A stretch of 48,276 nt of DNA, taken from positions 1 to 48,276 of the forward strand of contig JBIKVM010000002.1 in assembly GCA_044356825.1 (NCBI GenBank). Direction: 5' to 3'. This document shows positions 9,094 through 18,452 of this stretch, one piece after another. Numbering within the stretch: the first letter of the stretch is position 1; each line of letters starts with the position of its first letter. The position numbers and the translations under genes were made by a program. A model generated the notes under the pieces. That model was not told the DNA's origin. It was given only the letters and a program-made list of their open reading frames with translations, and did no database searches. This stretch comes from JAUREX01 sp044356825 (lineage in GTDB: Bacteria; Pseudomonadota; Alphaproteobacteria; Rhodobacterales; Rhodobacteraceae).

Positions 9094-10314
9094 CTAGCCG
9101 TCGCGGCGGCGCGTCAGCAGGCGGCCGATCAGGAAGGAGGTGCGCGGGACATAGACGTAATCCGTCCGCGTCGCCGCGATGCGGCCGCTGCGGATGCGGA
9201 CGATGCCGAAGACGACGAGGAAGAGGTGCGCGGCAGCCAGGAAAAGGAACATCGCCCCCGGCCCGAACCCCGCGATCAGGGCGGCGGCGATCACGGGCGA
9301 GGCGATGGCACCCACTGCGTAGAGGAACATGAGCGCCGCCGAAAGCTCGACCCGCTCAGCCTGGTCCGCGAAGTCGTGCGCATGGGCCGCCGAGACGGAA
9401 AAGATGGGGATGGTGGTTATCCCGAAGACCATGGCGGCAATCAGGATGGCACCGTCGCCCCGCGTGCCGCCAAAGATCGTGAAGGCGCAGGCCGCGACGG
9501 ATGCAACCGACAGCCAGACGAGCACGCCGCGCCGGTCATAGCGGTCGGCCAGCCAGCCGATCGGCAACTGCGCGAGCGCCCCCCCGAGGACATAGGCCGC
9601 GAGAAAGAGCGCGATGCGGTCGGCCGCGAGCCCGACTGTCAAGCCATAGAGCGGCCCAACCATGCGGAAGGCCGCCCCGGTGATGCCCGAGACGACGACC
9701 CCCGCCGCCGCGAGCGGCGAGCGACGCAGCGCAAGGACGGGCCGCAGGCGCGGCGCCTCGCCGGTCTCGGGCGCCTCGGCCCGGCTCAGCACAAGGGGAA
9801 AGAGGGCCGCGCAGGCCAGAAGCGCGAGGATGTTGTACGAGACATAGGCCGCGGGCGCGAGCACCCCGATCAGAAGCTGGGCCCCGAGGCTGCCCGAGAT
9901 GTCGACGACACGGTAGACCCCCATCGCCCGGCCGCGGGTTGCGTTCGTGACCTTCGATTGCAGCCAGGCCTCGGTGATGGTGTAGCAGCCCGCGATGGCG
10001 AGCCCCGCGGCCATCCGCATGATCGCCCAGGCGAAGGGGTCGATGACGATCATGTGCGCGAGGATGCCGATGGTGCCCGCGGCGATGAAGGCCGCGAAGG
10101 CACGCGAGTGTCCGACCGCCCCCATGAGGCGTGGTGTCCACCAGCAGCCGACGAGGAAGCCTGCGAAATGGGCCGAGCCGAGCAGCCCCACCTCGAATTC
10201 GGAAAAGCCGAGTTGCGCCCCCGAGAGTGCATCGAGGGGCGCGAGCCCGCCGAGCCCGAGCTGGAGCAAGATGACCGAGACGAAAAGGGCCGCGAAGGAG
10301 ACGAGAAGGCGCAT
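9094..10314 (-). CDS. MFS transporter
   Basis: A 406-residue polytopic membrane protein with about twelve hydrophobic helices in two halves of six, split by a basic loop (RLRPVLALRRSPLA). The cytoplasmic loop WLADRYDRRGVLVW matches the conserved G-x-x-x-D-(R/K)-x-x-R-R motif of the major facilitator superfamily, here in the second half. Another charged stretch, SKVTNATRGRAMGVYRV, lies between TM4 and TM5. The substrate cannot be read from the sequence. It lies 174 bases downstream of the dimethylglycine dehydrogenase-like gene on the same strand, so a role with methylated amines is possible but unproven. Confidence 0.85.
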   Translation of the reverse strand: MRLLVSFAALFVSVILLQLGLGGLAPLDALSGAQLGFSEFEVGLLGSAHFAGFLVGCWWTPRLMGAVGHSRAFAAFIAAGTIGILAHMIVIDPFAWAIMRMAAGLAIAGCYTITEAWLQSKVTNATRGRAMGVYRVVDISGSLGAQLLIGVLAPAAYVSYNILALLACAALFPLVLSRAEAPETGEAPRLRPVLALRRSPLAAAGVVVSGITGAAFRMVGPLYGLTVGLAADRIALFLAAYVLGGALAQLPIGWLADRYDRRGVLVWLSVASVAACAFTIFGGTRGDGAILIAAMVFGITTIPIFSVSAAHAHDFADQAERVELSAALMFLYAVGAIASPVIAAALIAGFGPGAMFLFLAAAHLFLVVFGIVRIRSGRIAATRTDYVYVPRTSFLIGRLLTRRRDG

Positions 10315-10399
10315 GTGTCCGGGGCCCGGGATGACGATGCGACGACGATGCCGCGAACGAGCGCCCGGGTCCAGTGCCTTTGACGCGCGCGGGCAGGGC

Positions 10400-10475
10400 C
10401 GGGGACGCGCCCTCGGGCCCCGTTAAGGGCCCCTCGGGCGCGCGGGCGGACCCCGCCCGCGGAAGGGCGCAAGGC
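10400..10475. repeat. Cluster of strong GC-rich hairpins
   Basis: The gap between two minus-strand genes holds two stacked inverted repeats. The first pairs CGCGCCC with GGGCGCG, with GGGCCC pairing inside around the loop CGTTAA. The second is CGGGCGG-ACC-CCGCCCG. No T-run follows on either strand. They could stabilise mRNA ends or support Rho-dependent termination after the 831-residue flavoprotein gene. Confidence 0.5.
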
Positions 10476-10488
10476 GCTTTGGGGCCCG

Positions 10489-12984
10489 TCAGCCGTCGGC
10501 GCGGATGCGGGCGTTCGCGGGATCGTGGGGGCTGTCCTCGACCACCTCGGCCGTCCAGAGCGCGCGCTGCATCCGCACCTCGAGCCGGGTGCCGGGGGTG
10601 GCGAGCGCGGGCTCGACATAGCCCATCCCGATCTGCCGGCCGAAGACGACCGACCAGCCGCCCGAGGTCAGCCGCCCGACCTTGCGGCCGCCCTGCCAGA
10701 GCGCCTCGCGGCCCCAGGGGTCGGCGTCGGTCGGGCCGTCGATGAGGACGGTCACGCATTTCGCGCGGATGCCGGTTTCGAGCATCGCGGCCTTGCCGAG
10801 GAACTCCTTGCCGAGATCGACGAAGCGGTCGAGGCCGCCCTCGAGCGGGGTGGCGTCGCGGCCAAGCTCGGTGCCGAAGGCGCGGTAGCTCTTTTCCTGG
10901 CGCAGCCAGTTCTGCGCGCGCGCGCCGACGAGCCTCAGCCCGTGCGGCTCCCCGGCAGCCATCAGCCGGTCGAAGAGGTGGTTCTGCATCTCGATCGGGT
11001 GGTGCAGCTCCCAGCCGAGTTCGCCCGTGTATGCCACGCGCACCGCCCGGACGGGCACCATGCCGAGCTCGATCCGGCGCATCGAGAGCCACGGGAAGCG
11101 GCGGTTCGAGAGCGCGCTTTCGGGTTCGCGGTCGCGGATCATGCCCGCGAGGATGGCGCGCGCCTTCGGGCCCGCGAGGGCGAAGACGCCCCACTGCGTG
11201 GTGACGTCGTGGATGTCGAGATGGCCGAACTCGGCCGCCTTGTCCTCGGCGCATTTGCGCAGCCAGTCGCCGTCATAGGCCGTCCAGGCGCCGGCGCTGA
11301 CGAGGTAGTATTCCTGCTCGGCGAGGCGCACGATCGTGTATTCGGTCCGCACCGTGCCCGTGGGCGTCAGCGCATAGGTGAGGTTGATGCGCCCGACGGC
11401 CGGCAGGCGGTTCGTCGTGAACCAGTCGAGGAAGGCCGAGGCGCCGGGGCCGCGCACGAGGTGTTTGGTGAAGGCGGTGGCGTCGATGAGGCCCGCCGTC
11501 TCGCGCACGGCGCGGGCCTCGGCCTCGGCGTGGGGCCACCAGGCGGCGCGGCGAAAGCTGCGGGCGTTGTGGTCGAAATCGGCCGGGGCATCGGGCGGGC
11601 CGAAGTAATTGGGACGCTCCCAGCCGTTCACCTGGCCGAACTGGGCGCCGCGCGCCTTCTGCCGGTCATAGGCGGGCGAGGTGCGCAGCGGGCGGCAGGC
11701 CTCGCGCTCTTCGTCGGGGTGGTGGAGGATGTAGACGTGCTCGTAGCACTCCTCGTTCTTGCGCGCGGCGTATTCGGTCGTCATCCAGTCGCCGTAGCGG
11801 CGGGGATCGAGGCTCGCCATGTCGATCTCGGCCTCGCCCGCCGTCATCATCTGCGCGAGGTAGTGGCCCGTCCCCCCGGCCGCCGTGATCCCGAACGAAA
11901 AGCCCTCGGCGAGCCACAGGTTGCGCAGGCCCGGCGCCGGCCCGACAAGGGGGTTGCCGTCGGGGGTGTAGCAGATCGGGCCGTTGTAGTCGTCCTTGAG
12001 GCCCGCGGTCTCGGAACTCGGGATGCGGTGGATCATGCTGAGGTATTCGGCCTCGATCCGCTCGAGGTCGAGCGGGAAGAGATCGGCGCGGAAGCTCTCG
12101 GGCACATCGTAGAGGAAGCGCGCGGGCGCGCCGCGCTCATAGGGGCCGAGGATCCAGCCGCCGCGTTCCTCGCGGACATACCATTTCGCGTCGGCGTCGC
12201 GCAGGACCGGGTGCTGGGGGTTCGACTTGCGCCATTCGACCAGCGCGGGATCGGGCTCGGTGACGATGTACTGATGCTCGACCGGGATCGCGGGGATGCG
12301 GATGCCCAGAAGCCGCGCGGTGCGCTGGGCGTGGTTGCCGGTTGCCGTCACCACATGCTCGGCGCGGATCTCGAAGCGGTCGTCCGAGGGCACGAGGTTG
12401 CCGCCCTGCTCGACCATCCGCACGCAGGAGACGATCCATTCCGCGCCGGTCCAGCGATAGCCCTCGACCTGCACGCGCCGCTCGATCGCGACACCGAACT
12501 GGCGGGCACCCTTGGCCATCGCCTGCGTGACGTCGGCGGGGTTGATGTAGCCGTCCTGCGGGTGGAAGAGCGCGCCCTTCAGATCCTCGGTGCGCACGAG
12601 CGGCCAGCGCGCGCGGATCTCGGCGGGGGTAAGGAAGTGGTGCTCGATCCCGACCGACTCGGCGGTCGAGGAATAGAGCATGAATTCGTCCATCCGGTCC
12701 TGCGTCTGCGCCATGCGCAGGTTGCCCACGACATAGAAGCCGGGGTTGAGGCCCGTCTCGGCCTCTAGCCCCTTGTAGAAGCGCACCGAATAGTCGTGCA
12801 GGTGGCTGGTCGCATAGCCCATGTTGAAGAGCGGCAAGAGACCCGCCGCGTGCCAGGTCGACCCCGAGGTGAGCTCGTCGCGCTCGACCAGCATCGTGTC
12901 CCAGCCGGCCTTGCCGAGGTGATAGGCGATGCCGGCACCGACGGCACCGCCGCCGACGACGAGGGCTCTGACATGGGTCTTCAT
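10489..12984 (-). CDS. FAD-dependent dehydrogenase fused to a GcvT-like domain (dimethylglycine/sarcosine dehydrogenase type)
   Basis: The 831-residue protein has the architecture of dimethylglycine and sarcosine dehydrogenases. An N-terminal DAO-type FAD domain (VVGGGAVGAGIAYHLG) comes first. The motif SGSTWHAAG contains His45, at the place where mammalian DMGDH attaches FAD covalently. A middle FAO_M domain (DGNPLVGPAPGLRNLWLAEGFSF) leads into C-terminal GcvT folate-binding domains from about residue 430 (AYTGELGWELHHPIE near residue 650). In the family, N-methyl groups are oxidised and the one-carbon unit is passed to tetrahydrofolate. The exact substrate (dimethylglycine, sarcosine or another N-methyl compound) cannot be fixed. 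It has no export signal, so it should be cytoplasmic. Confidence 0.88.
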   Translation of the reverse strand: MKTHVRALVVGGGAVGAGIAYHLGKAGWDTMLVERDELTSGSTWHAAGLLPLFNMGYATSHLHDYSVRFYKGLEAETGLNPGFYVVGNLRMAQTQDRMDEFMLYSSTAESVGIEHHFLTPAEIRARWPLVRTEDLKGALFHPQDGYINPADVTQAMAKGARQFGVAIERRVQVEGYRWTGAEWIVSCVRMVEQGGNLVPSDDRFEIRAEHVVTATGNHAQRTARLLGIRIPAIPVEHQYIVTEPDPALVEWRKSNPQHPVLRDADAKWYVREERGGWILGPYERGAPARFLYDVPESFRADLFPLDLERIEAEYLSMIHRIPSSETAGLKDDYNGPICYTPDGNPLVGPAPGLRNLWLAEGFSFGITAAGGTGHYLAQMMTAGEAEIDMASLDPRRYGDWMTTEYAARKNEECYEHVYILHHPDEEREACRPLRTSPAYDRQKARGAQFGQVNGWERPNYFGPPDAPADFDHNARSFRRAAWWPHAEAEARAVRETAGLIDATAFTKHLVRGPGASAFLDWFTTNRLPAVGRINLTYALTPTGTVRTEYTIVRLAEQEYYLVSAGAWTAYDGDWLRKCAEDKAAEFGHLDIHDVTTQWGVFALAGPKARAILAGMIRDREPESALSNRRFPWLSMRRIELGMVPVRAVRVAYTGELGWELHHPIEMQNHLFDRLMAAGEPHGLRLVGARAQNWLRQEKSYRAFGTELGRDATPLEGGLDRFVDLGKEFLGKAAMLETGIRAKCVTVLIDGPTDADPWGREALWQGGRKVGRLTSGGWSVVFGRQIGMGYVEPALATPGTRLEVRMQRALWTAEVVEDSPHDPANARIRADG

Positions 12985-13095
12985 GGCTGCGACTCCGTCC
13001 GTGGTTCGCCCCTACATGCCAGAGCGCGCGGCGCGCACCAAGTTCGGCCCGACGCCTTGGCGCGGAAAAGCGACAGCCGGGGGCACCAAAGCGAA

Positions 13096-13127
13096 GGGCC
13101 CCGCCCGGATCTCTCCGGACGGGGCCC
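13096..13127 (-). terminator. Terminator hairpin downstream of hppA
   Basis: Arms 13096-13109 and 13114-13127 form a 14-pair stem with one mismatch and a TCTC loop. On the minus strand it follows the hppA stop by about 20 bases and is followed by TTCGCTTTGG, a weak T-rich tail. A second palindrome, GCGCGATCGCGC, sits against the hppA stop codon. Confidence 0.65.
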
Positions 13128-13148
13128 CCCTTGAGCGCGATCGCGCCC

Positions 13149-15260
13149 TCAGTGCCCGGCGAGGACCGCGAGCAGCAGAAGGGCGACGATGTTCGTGATC
13201 TTGATCATCGGGTTGACGGCGGGGCCCGCCGTGTCCTTGTAGGGGTCGCCGACGGTGTCGCCGGTGACCGATGCCTTGTGCGCCTCCGAGCCCTTGAAGT
13301 GCTTGACGCCCTTCGAGTCGACGAAGCCGTCCTCAAAGCTCTTCTTGGCGTTGTCCCAGGCACCGCCGCCCGCCGTCATCGAGATGGCGACGAAGAGGCC
13401 CGTGACGATCACGCCCATGAGCATCGCGCCCACCGCCGAGAAGGCCGCCGCCTGCCCCGCGATCAGGTTGATGACGACATAGACGAGGATCGGCGAGAGG
13501 ACCGGCAAGAGCGAGGGCACGATCATTTCCTTGATCGCGGCCTTCGTCAGCATGTCGACGGCACGGCCATAGTCGGGCTTTTCCGTCCCTGCCATGATGC
13601 CGGGCTTTTCCTTGAACTGCCGGCGCACCTCGACGACGACGGCCTGCGCCGCACGGCCGACGGCCGTCATCGACATGCCGCCGAAGAGGTAGGGCAGGAG
13701 GCCGCCGAACAGCAGGCCGACGACGACCCACGGGCTCGAGAGATCGAAGCTGACCGGGGTGTCGGCGAAGTAGACCTTGAGGTCCTGCGTGTAGGCCGCG
13801 AACAGCACGAGCGCGCCGAGACCCGCCGAACCGATCGCATAGCCCTTGGTCACCGCCTTGGTGGTGTTGCCGACCGCGTCGAGGGCGTCGGTGTTGTGGC
13901 GAACCTCCTTGGGCAGGCCCGCCATCTCGGCGATGCCGCCGGCGTTGTCGGTGACCGGCCCGAAGGCGTCGAGCGCCACGATCATCCCCGCGAGCGCGAG
14001 CATCGTCGCGACCGCCACCGCCGTGCCGAAGAGGCCGCCGAGCAGATAGGTCACGATGATGCCGCCGATGATGACGAGCGCGGGCAGCGCGGTCGCCTCC
14101 ATCGAGACGGCGAGGCCCTGGATCACGTTCGTGCCGTGGCCGGTGATCGAGGCTTCGGCGATCGAGTTCACCGGACGCTTGCCGGTGCCGGTGTAGTATT
14201 CGGTGATCCAGATGATCGCGGCGGTGATGACAAGGCCCACCACCCCGCACCAGAACAGCGTCATCGGCGTGAAGGTCGCATCCGACGTCGTGATCTGGAC
14301 ATCCATCCCCCCGAAGACGAGGCTGATGACCGGATAGAGCGCGAAGAGCGACAGGATGCCCGTCGCGATGATGCCCTTGTAGAGCGCGCCCATGATGTCG
14401 TTGTTCGCGCCGAGCTTCACGAAATAGGTGCCGATGATCGAGGTCACGACGCAGGCGCCCCCGATCGCGAGCGGCAGCACCATCCCCGCGAGCTTGAGTT
14501 CGGCCGGAAGCGCGAAGGCCGCGAGCACCATGGTGGCGACCGCCGTCACGACATAGGTCTCGAACAGGTCGGCCGCCATGCCGGCGCAGTCGCCCACGTT
14601 GTCGCCCACGTTGTCGGCGATGGTGGCGGGGTTGCGCGGATCATCCTCGGGGATGCCCGCCTCGACCTTGCCCACCATGTCGCCGCCCACATCCGCACCC
14701 TTGGTGAAGATGCCGCCGCCCAGACGCGCGAAGATCGAGATGAGCGAGGCGCCGAACGACAGCGCCACCAGCGCGTCGATCACCGTCCGCCCTGTCGGAT
14801 CGAGGCCAAGCCCGTCCTTGAGGAACATGAAGTAGAGCGTGACGCCCAGAAGCCCGAGGCCCGCGACGAGCAGACCCGTGACCGCGCCCGACTTGAACGC
14901 GAGGTCAAGCCCGCCCGCGAGCGACTTCGTCGCGGCTTGCGCGACGCGGACGTTGGCCGCGACCGAGACGTTCATCCCGATGAAGCCCGCAGCCCCCGAC
15001 AGCACCGCCCCGATCGCGAAGCCGACCGCCGACCAGACGCCGAGCAGGAACCATGCAAGCACGAGGATCACGACCCCGACGATCGCGATGGTCGTGTACT
15101 GGCGGTTGAGATAGGCCTTGGCGCCTTCGCGCACGGCGGCCGAGATTTCCTGCATACGGGGCGTCCCGGCGTCGGCAGCCATCAGGCTGCGCGTCGTGAC
15201 GATGCCGTACACGATGGAGAGCGCGCCCGCGAGCACGATCAGCCAGAGTGCAGTGGTCAT
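13149..15260 (-). CDS. hppA: K+-independent H+-translocating membrane pyrophosphatase
   Basis: Hydrolyses cytoplasmic pyrophosphate and pumps protons across the inner membrane. The 703-residue protein has about 16 membrane helices and the family's acidic motifs: GGGIFTKGADVGGDMVGKVE, DNVGDNVGDCAGMAADLFE and a C-terminal SVTGDTVGDPYKDTAGPA. The stretch GNTTKAVTKG places Lys at residue 468 and Thr at 471. These match the Lys/Thr pair that marks K+-independent enzymes, where K+-dependent ones have Ala. Rhodospirillum rubrum carries the same type at a similar length (702 residues). The gene stands alone and diverges from the HAD hydrolase gene. Confidence 0.96.
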   Translation of the reverse strand: MTTALWLIVLAGALSIVYGIVTTRSLMAADAGTPRMQEISAAVREGAKAYLNRQYTTIAIVGVVILVLAWFLLGVWSAVGFAIGAVLSGAAGFIGMNVSVAANVRVAQAATKSLAGGLDLAFKSGAVTGLLVAGLGLLGVTLYFMFLKDGLGLDPTGRTVIDALVALSFGASLISIFARLGGGIFTKGADVGGDMVGKVEAGIPEDDPRNPATIADNVGDNVGDCAGMAADLFETYVVTAVATMVLAAFALPAELKLAGMVLPLAIGGACVVTSIIGTYFVKLGANNDIMGALYKGIIATGILSLFALYPVISLVFGGMDVQITTSDATFTPMTLFWCGVVGLVITAAIIWITEYYTGTGKRPVNSIAEASITGHGTNVIQGLAVSMEATALPALVIIGGIIVTYLLGGLFGTAVAVATMLALAGMIVALDAFGPVTDNAGGIAEMAGLPKEVRHNTDALDAVGNTTKAVTKGYAIGSAGLGALVLFAAYTQDLKVYFADTPVSFDLSSPWVVVGLLFGGLLPYLFGGMSMTAVGRAAQAVVVEVRRQFKEKPGIMAGTEKPDYGRAVDMLTKAAIKEMIVPSLLPVLSPILVYVVINLIAGQAAAFSAVGAMLMGVIVTGLFVAISMTAGGGAWDNAKKSFEDGFVDSKGVKHFKGSEAHKASVTGDTVGDPYKDTAGPAVNPMIKITNIVALLLLAVLAGH

Positions 15261-15475
15261 GTCAAACCCTTTTGATTGTTAGGTTTTTTCTTCAGAGCTG
15301 CGGTGGCGGAATCATCCGCTGTGGTCGTGCCTCCGAAGAGGTCGCCGCGATATGCCAAATATGCCTGCGGAACGCAACCGTTCCGAATCGCCCTGCCGAA
15401 GCGGTTTTTCCCTGTCGCGCCGGGCCTTGCGTTGCTAAGTTGCCTCCCGATCAGCTGCCAGCCCGGACGCCCTGC

Positions 15476-16348
15476 ATGCGCAACATCGACCGCCTCGCCG
15501 ATCTGTCGGAGAGTTACGACGCACTCTTTTGCGACATCTGGGGGGTCCTCCACGACGGAATGAGGGCCTTTCCCGAGGCCGTCGCGGCACTTCTCGGCTG
15601 GCGCGAACGGGGCGGGCGGGTGGTGCTCGTGACGAACTCGCCGCGCCCGGTCGCATCGGTGGCGCGCCAGCTCGCGCGCTTCGGCGTCCCGCGTGCGGCA
15701 TGGGACACGATGGCGACCTCGGGCGATGCGGCGCAGGATGCGCTGGCCTCGGGTGTGGTGGGGACGCGCGTGTGGCATCTCGGCCCGGCAACGGAATCGG
15801 CGTTCTTCACCCATGCGGCCGACGACATCGCACCGCTCGACCGCATCCGCCGCGTGCCGCTGGCCGAGGCCGAGGGGATCGTCGCGACCGGCCTCATGTC
15901 CGACGACGACACGCCCGATAACTGGCGCGAGACGCTCTCGGCCTGCGCGGCGCGCGGCCTGCCCATGCTCTGCGCCAATCCCGACATGGTGGTGGATCGC
16001 GGTACGCGGCGGGTGTTCTGCGCCGGGGCGCTGGCGGCGCTCTATGCCGACCTCGGCGGTCAGAGCCTCTATTTCGGCAAGCCGCACGCGCCGATCTACG
16101 CGCTGGCGCGGCGCAGACTCGCGGCGCTCGGCGGGCCCGAGGTGCCGACGGCGCGCATCCTTGCCGTCGGCGACGGGGTGGCGACGGATCTCGAGGGAGC
16201 CGACCGGGCAGGGCTCGACGCCCTCTTCGTGGCCGGGGGCCTCGCGGCGCACGACCTCGGCGCCGGCATTTCCGACCCCGACCGCCTCGCCGCCTGGCTC
16301 GCGCGCCACGACGCCCGACCGCCCTTCGCGACGGGGTGGCTGCGCTAG
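15476..16348 (+). CDS. HAD superfamily class IIA hydrolase (TIGR01459-like)
   Basis: A 290-residue predicted phosphatase. Motif I is ALFCDIWGVLHDG, with the DxxG pattern of NagD-like class IIA enzymes. Motif II is VLVTNSPRP, the lysine region includes LYFGKPHAPIYALA, and motif III is AVGDGVATDLEGADRAG. This set matches the alphaproteobacterial subfamily whose substrate is unknown; it is related to nucleotide and sugar-phosphate phosphatases. I chose the ATG at 15476 (MRNIDRLADLSESYDALF) because family members begin close to motif I; the frame stays open further upstream without a supported start. The ribosome-binding site is weak. Confidence 0.85.
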   Translation: MRNIDRLADLSESYDALFCDIWGVLHDGMRAFPEAVAALLGWRERGGRVVLVTNSPRPVASVARQLARFGVPRAAWDTMATSGDAAQDALASGVVGTRVWHLGPATESAFFTHAADDIAPLDRIRRVPLAEAEGIVATGLMSDDDTPDNWRETLSACAARGLPMLCANPDMVVDRGTRRVFCAGALAALYADLGGQSLYFGKPHAPIYALARRRLAALGGPEVPTARILAVGDGVATDLEGADRAGLDALFVAGGLAAHDLGAGISDPDRLAAWLARHDARPPFATGWLR

Positions 16349-16479
16349 GCGCGGCAGATGACGACGCGGCGGCGCGGCAACAATCTTGCCCTGAATGCTG
16401 CGGAGGCGAAAAAATCTTGCGCAAGGGCATTGCCGAGCGGCCGCCCCGGGCCTAAGACTCGGGTGTCAGTCACTCATGG

Positions 16480-16932
16480 ATGGCGGCCATGCTCGACAAC
16501 CTGCCCCGCGGCACGATCTGCATCGAGGATATCGAGATCGGGATGTCGCGCTATCTGCGCAAGGTGGTGACCGATCGCGACATCGCGCTCTTTGCCGAGG
16601 TCTCGACCGACCACAACCCGGTCCACCTCGATGAGGAATATGCCCGCGACACGATCTTCGAGGGGCGCATCGCCCACGGGATGCTGACGGCGGGCCTCAT
16701 CTCGGCGGTGATCGGCGAGCAGTTGCCGGGCCACGGCACGGTCTATCTGGGCCAGTCGCTCAAGTTCCTCGCGCCGGTTCGGCCGGGCGACATGGTGCAC
16801 GCCGAGGTGCGCGTCTCGGCCGTCGATCATGCGCGGCGCCGCGTCACCCTTGAAACCCATTGCGCCGTGGGCGATAGGGTCGTGCTGAAGGGCGAGGCGC
16901 TGGTGCTCGCGCCCAGCCGCAAATTCGACTGA
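16480..16932 (+). CDS. MaoC family (R)-hydratase
   Basis: A 150-residue single hot-dog-fold protein. The hydratase 2 motif is clear: FAEVSTDHNPVHLDEEYA followed by IAHGMLTAGLISAV, which supplies the catalytic Asp/His pair seen in (R)-specific enoyl-CoA hydratases such as PhaJ. The likely reaction is reversible hydration of trans-2-enoyl-CoA, though the acyl chain cannot be predicted. The start is uncertain: ATG at 16480 and ATG at 16489 are both possible and neither has a good ribosome-binding site. It precedes ribF by 49 bases. Confidence 0.85.
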   Translation: MAAMLDNLPRGTICIEDIEIGMSRYLRKVVTDRDIALFAEVSTDHNPVHLDEEYARDTIFEGRIAHGMLTAGLISAVIGEQLPGHGTVYLGQSLKFLAPVRPGDMVHAEVRVSAVDHARRRVTLETHCAVGDRVVLKGEALVLAPSRKFD

Positions 16933-16981
16933 GGCCCCGCCCGGCGGGCCCGACCGCCGCCGCAAGGGTGCCGAAGGCAGC

Positions 16982-17908
16982 ATGCAGACCCACCGACACT
17001 GGCTTGGACTGGAAGCGGCCGCGCGCGGCGCCTCGGCGGCGATGGGCAATTTCGACGGCGTCCATCTCGGCCATCGCCATGTCCTCGATCTGGCGCACAG
17101 GCCCGGCGCGCCCCTTGGCGTCGTGACGTTCGAGCCCCACCCGCGCGAGGTCTTCGCCCCCGACGCCCCCCCCTTTCGGCTGACCGACGCCGCGGCGCGC
17201 GCGCGCCACCTCGCGGCGCTCGGGGTCGCGCATCTCTATGAGCTGCCGTTCGACCGCACGCTTGCGGGCCTCGGGCCGGCGGAATTCGTGGATGAGGTGC
17301 TGCACGCGGGCCTCGGGCTTGGCCATGTCGTGGTCGGCGAGGATTTCCGCTTTGGCCGCGGGCGGGCGGGCAGCGCGGCCGACCTGCGCGCGCTCTGCGC
17401 GGCGCGGGGCATCGAGACGACGATCGCGGGCATGGTCGCCGACGGCGGCGCGCGCGTCTCCTCGAGCGCGATCCGCGCGGCGCTGGCCGAAGGGCGGCCC
17501 GGGGATGCCGCGCGCATGCTCGGGCGCTGGCACGAGATCGAGGGCATCGTCGAGCAGGGCGACCGGCGGGGCCGGGAGCTTGGCTATCCGACCGCGAACC
17601 TCGTGCCGCGCGGGCTGCACCTGCCGCGATTCGGGATCTACGCCGTCACGGTCGAGGTGCTGAGCGGCCCGCATCGCGGCCGCTACCAGGGCGCCGCGAA
17701 TGTGGGCGTGCGGCCGATGTTCGGCGGAACGCGCCCCAACCTCGAGACCTTCGTCTTCGATTTCTCGGGCGATCTTTACGGCGCGCGCATCGCGGTGGGC
17801 TTCGTGGCCTTCCTGCGCCCCGAGGCGGTCTTTGACAGCCTCGACGCGCTCATCGCGCAGATGGATGCCGATTGCGCGGCCGCGCGCGAGATCCTCACGG
17901 CGCTCTGA
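16982..17908 (+). CDS. ribF: Bifunctional riboflavin kinase / FAD synthetase
   Basis: Converts riboflavin to FMN and then to FAD. The 308-residue protein has an N-terminal nucleotidyltransferase domain with MGNFDGVHLGHRHVL (the GxFDGxHxGH signature) and SSSAIRAALAEG. A C-terminal riboflavin kinase domain contains RGRELGYPTANL and ANVGVRPMFGG, with FLRPEAVFDSLDALIAQMDAD near the end. Length is normal for bacterial RibF. Flavoprotein genes lie nearby on both sides (10.5 kb and 26.8 kb), but I see no riboswitch upstream. Confidence 0.95.
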   Translation: MQTHRHWLGLEAAARGASAAMGNFDGVHLGHRHVLDLAHRPGAPLGVVTFEPHPREVFAPDAPPFRLTDAAARARHLAALGVAHLYELPFDRTLAGLGPAEFVDEVLHAGLGLGHVVVGEDFRFGRGRAGSAADLRALCAARGIETTIAGMVADGGARVSSSAIRAALAEGRPGDAARMLGRWHEIEGIVEQGDRRGRELGYPTANLVPRGLHLPRFGIYAVTVEVLSGPHRGRYQGAANVGVRPMFGGTRPNLETFVFDFSGDLYGARIAVGFVAFLRPEAVFDSLDALIAQMDADCAAAREILTAL

Positions 17909-17971
17909 GGGGCGCTCTGAAGCGGCATCATCGCGCTTCCCTTTTGCGCCAATTTGTCGCACCATGCGCGG

Positions 17972-18442
17972 ATGACCGGCATGCCCTCACCCCCGCCCCT
18001 GCGCCCCCGATTCTGGGAGGATGTGCCGCTCTCGGAGATGACGGCGGCCGAATGGGAGGCGCTCTGCGACGGCTGCGGGAAATGCTGCCTCAACAAGATC
18101 GAATACGAGGACACGGGCGAGATCGTCTTTACCCGCATCGCCTGCCGCCTGCTCGATCGCGACACCTGCCGCTGCAGCGATTATCGCAACCGCCGCGCCC
18201 ATGTGCCCGATTGCGTCCACCTCTCGCCCGGGATGCTCGAAGGGGTGACGCGCTGGCTGCCCCGGACCTGCGCCTACCGGCTGCTGCACGAGGGCAAGCC
18301 GCTCGCGCCCTGGCATCCGCTGGTCTCGGGCAACCCGATTTCGGTTCACACGGCGGGCGTTTCGGTGCAGGGATGGACGGTGTCCGAAACCGACGTCGAT
18401 GAGGATGACTGGGACCATCACCTGATCGACGAGCTGCCCTGA
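17972..18442 (+). CDS. YcgN family cysteine cluster protein
   Basis: A protein of about 156 residues with a cysteine-rich core: CDGCGKCC, CRLLDRDTCRCSDY, PDCVHL and a later RTCAYR. This spacing matches the UPF0260/YcgN family, thought to hold a metal centre through the conserved cysteines; the function is unknown. The C-terminus is acidic (DVDEDDWDHHLIDELP). The start is unsure: a TTG at 17954 and ATGs at 17972 and 17981 share the frame, and no ribosome-binding site is strong. I prefer 17972. The threonine aldolase gene follows after 10 bases. Confidence 0.82.
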   Translation: MTGMPSPPPLRPRFWEDVPLSEMTAAEWEALCDGCGKCCLNKIEYEDTGEIVFTRIACRLLDRDTCRCSDYRNRRAHVPDCVHLSPGMLEGVTRWLPRTCAYRLLHEGKPLAPWHPLVSGNPISVHTAGVSVQGWTVSETDVDEDDWDHHLIDELP

Positions 18443-18452
18443 AAGGCCGCCG

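Noticed and set aside
13131..15275. 714-codon plus-strand frame opposite hppA
   Set aside because: A mirror of the pyrophosphatase codons, rich in Arg, His and Asp, with no known fold.
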